NCBI GenBank assembly: GCA_949358305.1
Contig: OX442322.1
Location: 2,666,001 to 2,730,000, forward strand
Length of the DNA: 64,000 nucleotides
Direction: 5' to 3'
From: Strigamia acuminata
Taxonomy: Eukaryota > Arthropoda > Chilopoda > Geophilomorpha > Linotaeniidae
The translations under genes and the position numbers were made by a program. The notes under the pieces are model-generated. The model had not been told where the DNA came from and did not search any database. It worked only from the letters and a program-made list of their open reading frames with translations. Positions 1-10,030 of the stretch are shown here, in pieces. Position 1 is the stretch's first letter, and every line of letters begins with the position of its first letter.

Positions 1-1
1 G

Positions 2-710
2 GACGAACGGCCTCAGCGAAGGCACCAGCCCAACCGAACTCAAACCGCCAGAAGCAAGAGCCGGAACCCTCCAAGTGAACAGGCTCGCCTCCCAGGTGGC
101 GGAATGGCGGGCGACCCACCCGCTCGCGACGGCCTTCCAGATCGAGTGTGAGGGGAAGCGCTGGAAGTTGAACAGCAGTCGGGGGCGTGCGGAGACGAGA
201 AACAGGCCAAACAGGCCGTGTCTCTCGCTTTGGACCTTTCCGGAGTGTCTAGCAAACAAATGGTCGAGATGCGCCCGGCGGAAACCAGCTACGATGAGCA
301 GACGATCGCTTGCGCGTCTTTCACTCTTGGAATCCCTGTGGCACCATTCGACGGGTTAGGCAGACTGCCGAACCATACCTGGAGGAGCCTCATGTCACTC
401 GCGGGATGGTCGGACCCATCCGTGCCACGAGGAGAATGCGTTATATCCCAAAGGCAGGACGGCGCCTGCACTGAACTGCCAATGGAGCAGTTCCAGTAGT
501 CCGTGTCGGAGGAAGATGTGATGCAGCTATCTGTCTCGGAGGACGACGTGCTGCAGTTGTCCGTTTTAGAGGGTTTATCCTTCGAGGCGCAACTGCTGCG
601 ATGCAGCGACCCCGAGATGGTGGATGTGGGATCAGAAGCTGCTTTGGGAAGCGAAGGACCTTCCCAAGGACCACGCCCCTCAGAGCAGCACGAAGGAGCA
701 GAGTTCTTAG
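2..710 (+). pseudogene. Decayed reading frame of unknown family, cut by element N
   Basis: A broken frame runs rightwards here. From about 218 it is open apart from one stop (TAG, 497-499), then continues to a stop at 725-727, inside the neighbouring LTR. Positions 505-567 encode two near-identical decapeptides of the type VSEEDVMQLS, that is, a short tandem repeat with mostly third-base differences, which suggests past coding use. The 2-150 stretch is open in the same phase but ends at a stop near 149. I do not recognise the family; a gag or pol tail of an old retroelement is the likeliest guess from context. The frame appears truncated by the LTR proposed at 711. Confidence 0.3.
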
Positions 711-1713
711 TGTTGACCTCTAATTGACCTCTAGTTGACCACTAGTAGACAACTAGTTGATGGATGGCAATGGCTGACCTAAATGAACAGTGGAAGCTTT
801 GTTCATATCTAATGTTGCCTGGATAGTTGATTTCTGGATTCAATGCTTAGTATTTATAGAGAAATCTTAAATAGAAGTTATCTAAACTCTAAACTCTAAT
901 ATGCAAATGTTAGCTAAATGAATATATTAAGTATGACTAAGCAAAAGAAGTAAAGTCAAAATCCTTTAATTAAATATTCATAAGTTTAATGAAACAATTA
1001 CCAAAGTTATTCTCCATAAAGTATATGAAACATGAAATCAAAACTGCTAAATGAACTATATAATATCAAAGTCAAAACATATTAACAGAACCTGAAAATA
1101 GACAAAGTCATTTAGGCTTAAGAAGAGAAAATATTCTAAGTTGAAATCTTAAACCTAACACTTGTGAAATTGGCAAAAAATCAAGGAGAAAAATGGGTTA
1201 GAAGATCGAACACTAAGTGTGTTGTTCCTCTGGGATTTGGAGCAAAAGTGAGAAGAAGTGAGCTCCTCATTCAGCTATATAGACTGCTGTGTCTCTACCT
1301 TAGAGCAAGTTGACCAACTCACACAGCAGTGCTATCTAGTGACTAGGGTTTGCAGCCTGCACATGCTAAAGCCATCTATTGGCAGCATATGCAAACTGCA
1401 TACTGAAAAATGATGGATAAATACTAGATTCACTTCTAATATTTATCCAAGACCTGGAAACACATTTATCACACACTAAATATAGGATAAATCATATAAA
1501 TAATCCATATTTCAACTTTACAATCTGTATAATTACAAGTGTGCTTTATCTAAGACTAAACAAATGAAATAAACATTTAGAATGCATTCATTGCAAATTT
1601 AATAAACCAAACAATATAAGAATGCAATCCTAGAATCAATAATGATTATCTCACGCATTATTAACACATTAAATTCAGCAAATGAACAGCTTTTTATTTA
1701 CCAAAAGCTAACA
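711..1713 (-). repeat. Putative 3' LTR of copia element N (minus)
   Basis: The right edge is well placed: it reads GCTAACA and abuts a C-rich block that is a reverse-complemented polypurine tract, followed by the C-terminal RNase H codons of a minus-strand copia. The left edge at TGTTGACC is a guess based on the usual TGTT...AACA termini; another TG nearby, such as 801, is possible. The body is AT-rich with no reading frame. There is no second LTR in the window to confirm the length. Confidence 0.4.
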
Positions 1714-1724
1714 ATCGCCCCTTT
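1714..1724 (-). promoter_or_regulatory. Polypurine tract of element N
   Basis: On the minus strand this reads AAAGGGGCGAT and directly precedes the LTR terminus TGTTAGC, the standard place for plus-strand DNA priming. Confidence 0.5.
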
Positions 1725-1767
1725 AAATTAAAGCTGTTCTTAAATTAACAATTTTCGTATTAACTCT

Positions 1768-1920
1768 TTACTTACGAGACAATACACTGAACACGGTCCC
1801 ACATAACTGTTTGATCTTTTGGCCCGATACCCACTTAGTAAAAATATCTGCGATATTCCATTGGCCCGGGACTTTTAACAACTTGCACTTTTAACAAACC
1901 AGTCACGTAGAAAGTAATAT
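1768..1920 (-). pseudogene. Copia RNase H C-terminus (element N), frameshifted
   Basis: Reading leftwards from about 1905 the frame gives a peptide containing VPGQWNIADIFTKWVS and ends at TAA (1770-1768), matching the conserved end of copia RNase H (compare NVADIFTKW in A, B and E). The residues just before it (FYVTGLLKVQVV) lie in another phase, so there is a frameshift near 1885. Upstream (1921-2265) I cannot align the sequence to RNase H; the stretch is GC-richer and has short frames on both strands that I do not recognise. This is a dead 3' fragment. Confidence 0.55.
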
Positions 1921-2269
1921 CGAATACAAGCCCGTCGAGGGCCCGACCCCGCTCAAAATTGCCGATTTGCCACCCGTTGTCTGTACGGAGCTTGTTCAGC
2001 GAGGCATTCCCCGCCTCAGACATGCGCACGCTCAGACGGTGGCGCTCTGGGTCACGGAGGCAAAACGCTGGAGGGAGCTCCACCTACGCTTCGTGGACGC
2101 AATCGGTAGCGACATCCGGACGACCAGAGCTGTTGCGCTGATCCGTCAGCGGATGTGGGTTATACTCAACATCCCGTCTGTCGTCTCGGCCGCGGCACGG
2201 AGGATCAGGTGGTTCGAGACAGTCCGCATCGTCGCGTGGACGGTGGGATCCTTTTGGTCTGCAGACCGA
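1921..2269. other. Unassigned GC-rich stretch between N and D
   Basis: About 350 bases lie between the recognisable N tail and D's LTR. Frames exist on both strands (for example plus-strand 1967-2317, minus-strand 1835-2083) but neither matches a family I know, and neither keeps a retroelement motif. It may be a diverged internal part of N. Confidence 0.3.
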
Positions 2270-3700
2270 ATATATTGTCGATGTAAGATAGATTCGACAA
2301 GTATTATCATTTGTTAATATATTTTTCACATTTCACGTTGCTTTATCCATTAGTTACGTTTGTTTATTCATTCCAGATCTTTTGTCTATTATATAACGTT
2401 GTTTAGCACATGGTATTGTGCATTGTCTATCTCTTGAATTTATTTCATTGATTTCCTAAATGTATTATTCAATTCCGACACTAGGTGTCGTGTTCTCTGT
2501 ATCACTTGTTTCCAAAATGGCGCCGCACAGGTTGTCGCGCTCAACTCTCTCTGTTGCTAATACGTGGTATGAGTCACTTACAACTTCACAATACCGCTTT
2601 ATTCAAGCGGTTACCCAAAAGAATGTAACACAACAAACAATATAAAAAGTAAAATATAATAAATATATTTATTATACGGGAATTTACAGGTAAAAAGAAT
2701 AAAGTATTTAATGGAATAAAAGGTAGGGTGTGTAAGAGATGGCGGGAAACTGGACGAGGTCGTCCTTTGTGTAGCGCTCTGGATCCAAGATGGCGTCCGC
2801 GTGGCAACGTGGTGTCGTGTTGGGCCGGCGTGGCAATAAGGCGTCCTCGTCTCTTCTCTGGTCGGTCTCTCGGGCTCACGCTGGTCGGGCGCGAGTGAAT
2901 GCTTAGTTAAAGGGCTTACTTCGGTCTGTTGTCTAGGTTTTGTTTAATTGTCCGGCGATCACACAGCGGCGGACGCTTGGTGGTTCCCGGCGATACACAG
3001 TGGCGGGAACGCTTGTCGTGGTTACTGCAGTTTAGGCTTGTGCGACCGTTTGTCTGCACAACTCGCTAAACTGGAGTGGTTGTACTGTTTCTAGCTGGCT
3101 TGCTAAAACAGTGTGGTAATCTTATCTCGCAGGTTACTCTGCGGAGGGTAACACGAGTCAAACGTACTCACGGTAAATTGAATCCTTTGTCCCTGGTCAC
3201 TCCTAGTTTTTGACTTAGGCCTGATCGGTAGGACGATAGATTTTACGTAGTTCTTGCTTGATGTTTGTGTTGGTTCTGCCCGCTCTGTGCCGAGACGCAT
3301 TCTTCTGCACAAAGCGGGGGTGACAGGTGACCAAGGCCACCCAATGGTGGAAGAGACGAATCTCCCCCACTCCTTCAGGGCAGACGCCTGTCCATTGACT
3401 AGATGTCAATGCTTCGAGGGAAGGGAGGCGCGCGAGCGATTCCTCCCTTCTACCCGTAAGTGGGTCACGAGAGAAACTCTTCGTGACACACCCCAGTCGG
3501 GTCAACACAAGGTGTGCTCGCCACTATCATGCATTTCAATCTAATTTGGACTATTTCAAAAGTTTAAATAAACTTTTATGTTTTTAAATCATTATTCTTT
3601 GCTTTACAACACCTTAAGTGTTTAGTTTTGCGCTGATAAGCAGCCATAAGCTGCGCGCTTGTCTCACGGCAATTTCCCGACGTCGTCATTACGTTCGTGC
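2270..3700 (+). repeat. 5' LTR remnant of copia D, interrupted by solo LTR F
   Basis: The two parts, about 2270-2532 and 3514-3700, resemble K's LTR (58484-59056) in order and composition: both carry a TTTAGCA block, a 'CACTAGGTG/CACTAGTTGG' block and an 'ATGGCGCCG/ATGGCGACA' block. They become one sequence when F and one copy of its AGGT duplication are removed. No primer binding site follows. Instead, RT codons begin by 3716, so the LTR end, leader, gag, protease and integrase have been lost. Outer edges are approximate. Confidence 0.45.
2533..3509 (-). repeat. Solo LTR F, same family as gypsy G
   Basis: This 977-bp block aligns along its length with G's 3' LTR (29221-30212), at roughly 90% identity by eye. 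Ends are TGTCGCGC and TCAACACA. It is flanked by the 4-bp direct repeat AGGT (2529-2532 and 3510-3513), as expected of gypsy integration. There is no internal region, so it is a product of LTR-LTR recombination. The family orientation is minus, judged from G. Confidence 0.85.
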
Positions 3701-3715
3701 GTGAAGCAAAATTCC

Positions 3716-4100
3716 CAAATTCCACGATGCTCCAAAGTGGAGAAAAGCAATCGACGAAGAACTCGGGACATTTAAGGAGCGAGAAGTTTACATCGAAGTC
3801 TCGAAGCCGCCCGACACAACGAGCCTCGGGTGCAAATAGATTTTTAAGTTGAAATCAGACGCTGTCGGCAAAGTTACTCGTTACCGTGCCGGCCTTGTTG
3901 CCCAAGGTTTCCGACAAACACTCGGCGTCGACTACGGTGAGGTTTTCAGCCCCGTAATGAATTTTTTTCTCTTTCGAATGTTCTTTTGCCTGCTCGTAGT
4001 TCTCAGAGGATGGAAAGACGCACATCTCGACGTAAAGTGCGCCTATCTTTATGGCGAGCTCGAGCATAAGGTTTATATGCGAATTCCGGCAGGTGCAACT
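3716..4100 (+). pseudogene. Copia D reverse transcriptase, N-terminal part
   Basis: The plus-strand frame encodes the start of a copia RT: KWRKAIDEELGTFKERE, then the LVAQGFRQTLG block, FSPVMNF, and VKCAYLYGELEHKVYMRIPA. A TAG interrupts it at 3837-3839, where relatives have Trp in GCKWIFKLK, and FSPVVNF is altered. The frame is cut at 4100 by element A and resumes at 27314 after A's CAACT duplication. Upstream gag, protease and integrase are missing. Best relatives in the window are A, B and K. D is dead. Confidence 0.85.
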
Positions 4101-5113
4101 TGTAGGTCGGTAGCAGAGGAAAACGACCAAAACTACTCGAAATGTCGAGCGAAACTGTCGCAAATGCGTCGCACGAGTGGTACGCGCGTACAGGCGACGT
4201 CGAGGACGAAATGCAAACGTAACGGCCGCGATATTCGCTTATATGCCGTGAGAAATGATAAATGAATGCTTAAAAGCATAAAATAAGTTTAATCAATACG
4301 AAATACTCACATATGAGTTGGAAAATACATGAATAACCATGAGGCGAGAGCCAGGCGCTGGTCGCCGCCATCTTGGATGTAGGAGTGGTACAGTAACGAC
4401 ACCTGGTGTCGTGAAATGGCGTTATGGAATTGAAAATTCCATAAAGCTTAACAAAAGGTTAGATATAGCATGATGCCTCATGCAGAAACACAATAACATA
4501 ATGTAAATGTTTGGAAATGATATACATAATTGAATATAATAAATATCGGAATAAATAAACGAATATAATAAAACAATAGATCGTAATGTGATTCTGTAGC
4601 AGAGGAGTGCGCTCACAGTATAAAATACTGTGTGTGGAAGCGAGTTTAAATGCCGAAACACGGCTAACATGAGCGCAATAACGTGCGCGCACCTCCAGCG
4701 CTTGAAAATGGTGGAAAATAAAGTCACTGCACTCTAAAGTGCTCATGAGTGACAAACACAATGTAAAAATAAACTAAATGTTTAATAAAAACGAAAATGC
4801 TTACATAATGTGGTCCATTTAGATGGAGAAAATACATGAGTGCTTGCTGGCATGCAAGCGGCCATTGTGATTGAGAAAAACATACAAGTGACACCATCTG
4901 GTGTTGGAAAAAGTAAACTAATACTAACATGATGCAGGCAGCATTATGCCCAATGTTAAATAATGAAATAAATCCTAATAAATACACTAGGCTGCATAAT
5001 GCAGTAATACTTTAAGAAATGCGCAAAACAAGTACGGAGGACTGTTTGGCATCGATAAACAACAGATTCTATATCACATCGACACACATATAATTTGGTT
5101 CCTTAGACCAACA
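4101..5113 (-). repeat. 3' LTR of A, carrying solo LTR O
   Basis: Removing O (4595-5064) and one GATTC leaves 538 bp that match the 540-bp 5' LTR at 26774-27313 almost base for base; a 2-bp indel in an AT run and a few substitutions separate them. In element orientation it starts TGTTGGTCTAAGG and ends ACCTACA. CCTCTGCTACC, the end of the initiator tRNA, lies 8 nt inside the 3' edge. Confidence 0.9.
4595..5064 (-). repeat. Solo LTR O, related to B's LTR
   Basis: A 470-bp block with ends TGTAGCAGAGG and AAACAACA, flanked by GATTC (4590-4594 and 5065-5069). It shares edge motifs and interior phrases with B's LTR (9350-9823), including a near-identical 'GAGTACGGAGGACT.TTTGGCAT' tail, but is diverged. 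No internal region remains. Confidence 0.85.
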
Positions 5114-5126
5114 ATTCCCCCTTTCG
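5114..5126 (-). promoter_or_regulatory. Polypurine tract of A
   Basis: On the minus strand it reads CGAAAGGGGGAAT, immediately before the 3' LTR start TGTTGG. The stretch 5127-5317 between it and the pol stop is AT-rich untranslated sequence; nothing else is seen there. Confidence 0.75.
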
Positions 5127-5317
5127 ATGGAGATAGAATCAGGGGAAAAGAAATATGGTTACTGGAATTACAGTAGATAATAATCGAGAATAAATAATAG
5201 AGTCGAATCGCCGAGCCGGGTACTGTTATTAAAAACGCCACGTAGGCCCGAATATTCCCGCAGAAACTTGGCGATCCTCAAAGTCGGGTAAATAACGAAA
5301 GAATGTCACCATAAAGT

Positions 5318-8300
5318 CTAAAGTCGGAACACACGAGAGATCAACGACTGAAGACGCTCAGAACTGAGCCACTTAGTGAATATGTCCGCGACGTTGTGCT
5401 CGCTGGACACTTTTCGGAGATCGAAACAGCCTGCCGTATACCATTCCCTAAGCCAGTGATACTTGACGCGGATATGCTTCGTCTTCGAGTTTTCCACTAC
5501 GTTAGATGTGAATTGCATGCTGGCTAGGGCATCGGAATAAATGATCGGACGAGACCGACGGTTCAAAATCGGGAATTCGGTGAAGATGTTATCGAGCCAA
5601 AAGGTTTCCTTCACGCATTCAACTAGGGCGAGGAATTCGGCTTCCATAGTTGAACACGCGACAGTCGATTGTTTTCGACACGACCAGCCAATTGGCACAT
5701 TCCCGATATATGTAATGTAGCCACCGAAACTTAAAGATGTCGCCAAATCGCTAGCCCACGATGCATCCGTATACGCCCATAATTGGCTTGACGCACAATT
5801 CGAAAGTTCGATACGATAATCAATAGTATTCGCTATATACTGGAGAACTTGAAGGAGCGCACGGATGTGGGTGTTATCGTAGCAAGTGTTGAATTGCGAA
5901 AGCGATATGACGGAAAATAAGATGTCGGGGCGTGTTCGTGATGCCAGAAAAAGCAGTGACCCGATAAGCGAGCGGTAAGGAAAATCGATCAGGTCTTCTG
6001 TCGATGCTCGAACTAATGTGGTTCCGGGTGTCACTGGCACCTTCACGAGTTGATTTGTCGATGTACCGTACTTCGTGATGAGTTTCGCGATATACGCACT
6101 TTGAGAGATGTAAGTGCGTCCCATCTCGCGGATAAACTCGACTCCTAGCAGTTTGGTGATTGGGCCGAGGTTGACTATGTCGAATTTCGAAGTAATAAGT
6201 CGAATAATCCGGTCAAAGACACTGTCGGCTGCATAGAAAAGTACAATATCATCGACGTAGACTAACATGACTGCGCAATTGCCGTAGATGTACACGCAGT
6301 TGCATGCGGGCATTTTCCGGAATCCGAGGGCTCGAAGTGCTTCGTCCAGTTTCAAATACCACTGTTGGCCAGACTGGTGGAGTCCGTAAAGAGATTTCAC
6401 GAGTAACCAAACGTTGTCGGGGTGATTACAGGTGGCACCTGCCGGGATGCGCATATAGACCTTGTGCTCCAGGTCCCCGTACAGGTATGCACATTTGACG
6501 TCGAGGTGTGCATCTTTCCATCCTCGTAGCACTACCAAAAGGCAAAAGAATAGACGAATGAGGACAAAATTTACAACTGGACTAAAGACCTCGTCGTAGT
6601 CGATTCCGAAGGTTTGGCGAAAGCCTTGGGCGACAAGTCGAGCACGATATCGAGTAATCTTGCCGGTCGCATCTGATTTGAGTTTAAAAATCCACTTACA
6701 GCCCAAGATTGTCGTATCGGGCGGTTTCGGCACTTCGACATAGATTTCCCGTTCCTTAAAAGTTCCTAACTCTTCATCGATGGCTTCACGCCATTTTGGA
6801 GCGTCGTCGAATTTGGGAATTTCCGCATACGATGACGGTTCGGTGCGACAGAGGTGAGCAACGTGCCGAGGTAGAAGAGGAATCGTCGGTAGCGTATGTT
6901 CTATGTTGCCGAAAAAGAATAACTCTGGGTCGTAAGGGAGATTGTTCATGACACAGAATTCTTCGACATCTCTGCGAGATCGAAGTCGAAGGCCGGGTTC
7001 GGGAAAATAGTAGACGTCGATGTCAATCGAACCTGGCTGTTGGTCCTTTCGTAGGTGTTCTTCGCGAACCCATCTGCGAAACACTGTGTTCCCGCCGACA
7101 TAACGCCAATAGAATGATGTCTTGCCGGCAGAAGGAGCTGCAACATGTGTTGCGCCAGGAGGCAATGGAGACATTTGCCCCTGATCAAAGATTGGCATTG
7201 TGTGCTGCAGAATGTTTGGACCAGCTTTCTTTCGTAACGTGATGAAACGATTTGGTGATATCGGTGGTGAAAGGCCGGGAGAACTGGCATTGGACATTTC
7301 CGGTGACACATGGGCAGACTGATTCAGTCGCAATTCTTCCGCGTCCGGTTGAACCGCAAATTCCTCAATCTGCTCGGCGTCATCGTCAGTGTCCTGCCCT
7401 TCAGCTATCTGTTCGTGTTCCTCATTAGTAATCGGATGTGATACGGAACCACGAGCTGGAGTCGGCAATGTTGATGCACAAAGTTCTAATAACTGTCGTT
7501 CCGGCGTTGATGGGGGTGGAATGTGGACAATCTGCATAGGTGGCGTCTTTGATTTAGAAGCCGACTTGAATACAGATTTTTCTTCGGATATCGAATGCTC
7601 ATCATCTGATGCTGGCTTGATCGACCAGTCCGCATATTGGATGGTGTCGTTGAATGACACTCTTTGTTGTTCATTGTTGGGTTCATAGAAGGATTCGTTG
7701 TTGCCATTTGGTGCGTTTCGTAGGGATTTGCGATACGATTGATGTTCGTCTATGCGAACGTGGGCTGATTCGGTGACTTTATTGTCGATGGGATTCCAAA
7801 TCCTGTAGCCACGTGTTGCAACCGCGTACCCAACGAGGTATCCTTCCCATGCGCGTGGCTCAAGCTTTTTACGGCCTGGCGCCGTGTAGTGGACCCAATA
7901 TTTAGATCCGATCTTTCGTAAGTGTCGTAAAGATAGTGCTCGTTCACGCCATAGTACATATGGGACTTGATTTTTCAAACGTGAATGAGGGCTTCTGTTC
8001 TTGATATAAGCGAAGGTTACTGCAAGCTCTGCCCATAGACCGGCCGGAAGTTTGGTTTCTTCATGAATCGCGCGGATGTTGTCTGCCATCGTTCTGTTAA
8101 TGCGTTCGGCCGTTCCATTCATCTGTGGGCTCGATGGGTTCGTTCGCTGCCCTTGGATCCCTTTGTCTTTCAAGTAGCGCTCTAATTCATTTGACATGAA
8201 CTCGCCGCCACGGTCTGTGCGAATGGCTTTGATTGTTGTATTCGCAACCCATTCGACTCTCGCGGCGAAGTCCTTAAAGCATGCGAAGACTTGGGACTTC

Positions 8301-9349
8301 TGCGCCAATGGGGTGATCCAAGTATATCTCGTGGCGTCATCTATGATCGTTAGAACGAAACGAGCTCCACCGAAAGATGTTGCAGGAGCCGGTCCCCACA
8401 CGTCCATATGCAGGAGGTCGAGCGCTTTTGCAGTACTCGGGTGAAGATCCGGTTTGTGTGAAATTTTAATTGATTTTGCAAGACGACAGTCGTTGCAAGC
8501 GAGTTCCTGTTTGACTTCTCCAGGTTCCATTCCGTAAACTTGGTCGTTGTTCGCCAACAGGCGCATTGCATTTGTGTGCAAATGCCCTAATCTGCTATGC
8601 CATAGACCCGTAGCATCCTTTACGTTTGCAGGATTAGCAATTGCCTTCTTTGGTGATGTAGAAGGATTAATGCGGGGAGGTATGGCAGGAGGTGCATTGG
8701 GCAAAGGTGTTGTCGGAATGGATTGGAGGACATTGGAATAGGATTGGACAGGAGGATCAGGCTGGACATTGGTGGATTTGGGAGCAGTTTGAGACTGGAT
8801 AGGATTGACGATTTGATTCGGAATTTGCTTCGGAATTGGTGGCATTTGAATGTGAAAATCCGTAATATCTCCTTGTCTCGATTTCCCCTTCTTCGGTTTC
8901 GGAATGTTCTCAAAATCCACTTCTGTCGTGACATAAGTCAAAACTGGCGGTTGTTGAATTGGTGGCGGAATTGTCGTCGACACCGGAATTGAAAACGTCG
9001 TAGCCACAGAAGGTGTTGAACATAAACCGTCCACATAATATAATCCTGCCTTCTCCTTTGCCCGGAGAATAGAGCTCCGAATGTCCGATTGGTAGATATT
9101 GACTTCACCGTTGTAGAAGTGTATGTGATGACGTGTTTTATCAATTTTAGAAACCGAAATCAAATTGGCTTCAAAGTTCGGTGCGAAAAGTACATTCGTC
9201 AAATTCACGATACAATTGCAGTCGTCTATCCTCGTAAGCAGTCGGACATTTCCTTTCCCAGTCACCTTGGACTTGCCTTGTCCGAGTTCGATGTTGAAAG
9301 GCACGATGTCCACAAAATCCGTAAACCAAGCTCGAACATACGAAACGTG
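5318..9349 (-). CDS. Element A Pol: integrase, reverse transcriptase, RNase H
   Basis: This is the 3' part of A's gag-pol frame; its 5' part is at 24856-25838, beyond B. In order from 9349: end of the protease domain, the GAG-pre-integrase zinc finger (HSRLGHLHTNA and CNDCRLAKS, about 8610-8480), the DDE integrase core (HMDVWG near 8405, IRTDRGGEF near 8210, NGTAERINR near 8105), a proline/serine-rich linker, RT (GCKWIFKLK near 6700, YVDDIVLF near 6255) and RNase H (YTDASWASD near 5770, STMEAEF near 5650, VADIFTKWL near 5385). All catalytic motifs are present and there is no internal stop. The enzyme copies element RNA into DNA and integrates it. Only B's insertion breaks the gene, so A was probably competent when B landed. 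Confidence 0.93.
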   Translation of the reverse strand, partial: HVSYVRAWFTDFVDIVPFNIELGQGKSKVTGKGNVRLLTRIDDCNCIVNLTNVLFAPNFEANLISVSKIDKTRHHIHFYNGEVNIYQSDIRSSILRAKEKAGLYYVDGLCSTPSVATTFSIPVSTTIPPPIQQPPVLTYVTTEVDFENIPKPKKGKSRQGDITDFHIQMPPIPKQIPNQIVNPIQSQTAPKSTNVQPDPPVQSYSNVLQSIPTTPLPNAPPAIPPRINPSTSPKKAIANPANVKDATGLWHSRLGHLHTNAMRLLANNDQVYGMEPGEVKQELACNDCRLAKSIKISHKPDLHPSTAKALDLLHMDVWGPAPATSFGGARFVLTIIDDATRYTWITPLAQKSQVFACFKDFAARVEWVANTTIKAIRTDRGGEFMSNELERYLKDKGIQGQRTNPSSPQMNGTAERINRTMADNIRAIHEETKLPAGLWAELAVTFAYIKNRSPHSRLKNQVPYVLWRERALSLRHLRKIGSKYWVHYTAPGRKKLEPRAWEGYLVGYAVATRGYRIWNPIDNKVTESAHVRIDEHQSYRKSLRNAPNGNNESFYEPNNEQQRVSFNDTIQYADWSIKPASDDEHSISEEKSVFKSASKSKTPPMQIVHIPPPSTPERQLLELCASTLPTPARGSVSHPITNEEHEQIAEGQDTDDDAEQIEEFAVQPDAEELRLNQSAHVSPEMSNASSPGLSPPISPNRFITLRKKAGPNILQHTMPIFDQGQMSPLPPGATHVAAPSAGKTSFYWRYVGGNTVFRRWVREEHLRKDQQPGSIDIDVYYFPEPGLRLRSRRDVEEFCVMNNLPYDPELFFFGNIEHTLPTIPLLPRHVAHLCRTEPSSYAEIPKFDDAPKWREAIDEELGTFKEREIYVEVPKPPDTTILGCKWIFKLKSDATGKITRYRARLVAQGFRQTFGIDYDEVFSPVVNFVLIRLFFCLLVVLRGWKDAHLDVKCAYLYGDLEHKVYMRIPAGATCNHPDNVWLLVKSLYGLHQSGQQWYLKLDEALRALGFRKMPACNCVYIYGNCAVMLVYVDDIVLFYAADSVFDRIIRLITSKFDIVNLGPITKLLGVEFIREMGRTYISQSAYIAKLITKYGTSTNQLVKVPVTPGTTLVRASTEDLIDFPYRSLIGSLLFLASRTRPDILFSVISLSQFNTCYDNTHIRALLQVLQYIANTIDYRIELSNCASSQLWAYTDASWASDLATSLSFGGYITYIGNVPIGWSCRKQSTVACSTMEAEFLALVECVKETFWLDNIFTEFPILNRRSRPIIYSDALASMQFTSNVVENSKTKHIRVKYHWLREWYTAGCFDLRKVSSEHNVADIFTKWLSSERLQSLISRVFRL

Positions 9350-9823
9350 TGTAGCAGAGGAGGAGGCGCAGAACGGTCAATTAGACCGTGTGGAAGCGTG
9401 AAACACGCACGAAAAACCAAGTGCGTGGCCGTAATGGCGGAATACCGCTAATGGCAGGTCAAATACAAGCTGCCGCACGTGGAAAACGTGCTTATATGCA
9501 GCAAAAGACAACTACACAATGTAAAAATAATAAATGTTTACTCTAAAATAAAACAACTTATAAATTGAGACCATTTTGGTGTAGATAACATGGTTATGCT
9601 TGCACAGCCTGCAAGCAGCCATCTTGGAATGAGGAAAATATACAATGACACCATCTGGTGTTAAGAATTATCAACTTAATACAATTGAGCTGTGGGCAGC
9701 ATTATACCCAATGATAAATAATTATATAAAGACAAAATAAATACAAAAAGCTGCTTAGTGCAGATAAACACTAGGAAATATCCGTAATGAGTACGGAGGA
9801 CTATTTGGCATTGGAAAACAACA
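9350..9823 (-). repeat. 3' LTR of B
   Basis: 474 bp. It lacks GCGCACGTG, which is present in the 5' copy (near 24460-24470), and otherwise differs at only about three sites. In element orientation it begins TGTTGTTTTCCAATGCC and ends CCTCTGCTACA. Confidence 0.95.
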
Positions 9824-9833
9824 ATTTCCCCCT
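9824..9833 (-). promoter_or_regulatory. Polypurine tract of B
   Basis: Minus strand GGGGGAAAT next to the LTR start. The 9834-10030 gap to the pol stop is AT-rich 3' untranslated sequence. Confidence 0.75.
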
Positions 9834-10030
9834 TCAATGCCAGATAGCCGCACAATTAAACAGAAATGGGGAAAATATCATATGTAACTTTACAATTTTC
9901 AAATAATTAAGGAAAAACAATAAATCGAATCATCGAGCCGGGTACTATTATATTAATCACTACGGAAGCCCGAAAATTCCCACTGGAACTCAATGATCCT
10001 CAAAATTCGGGTAAAACTAAATTAAGAATG

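Noticed and set aside
7389-7688. Plus-strand frames opposite A's pol
   Set aside because: Antisense shadows of the pol linker, with no motif.
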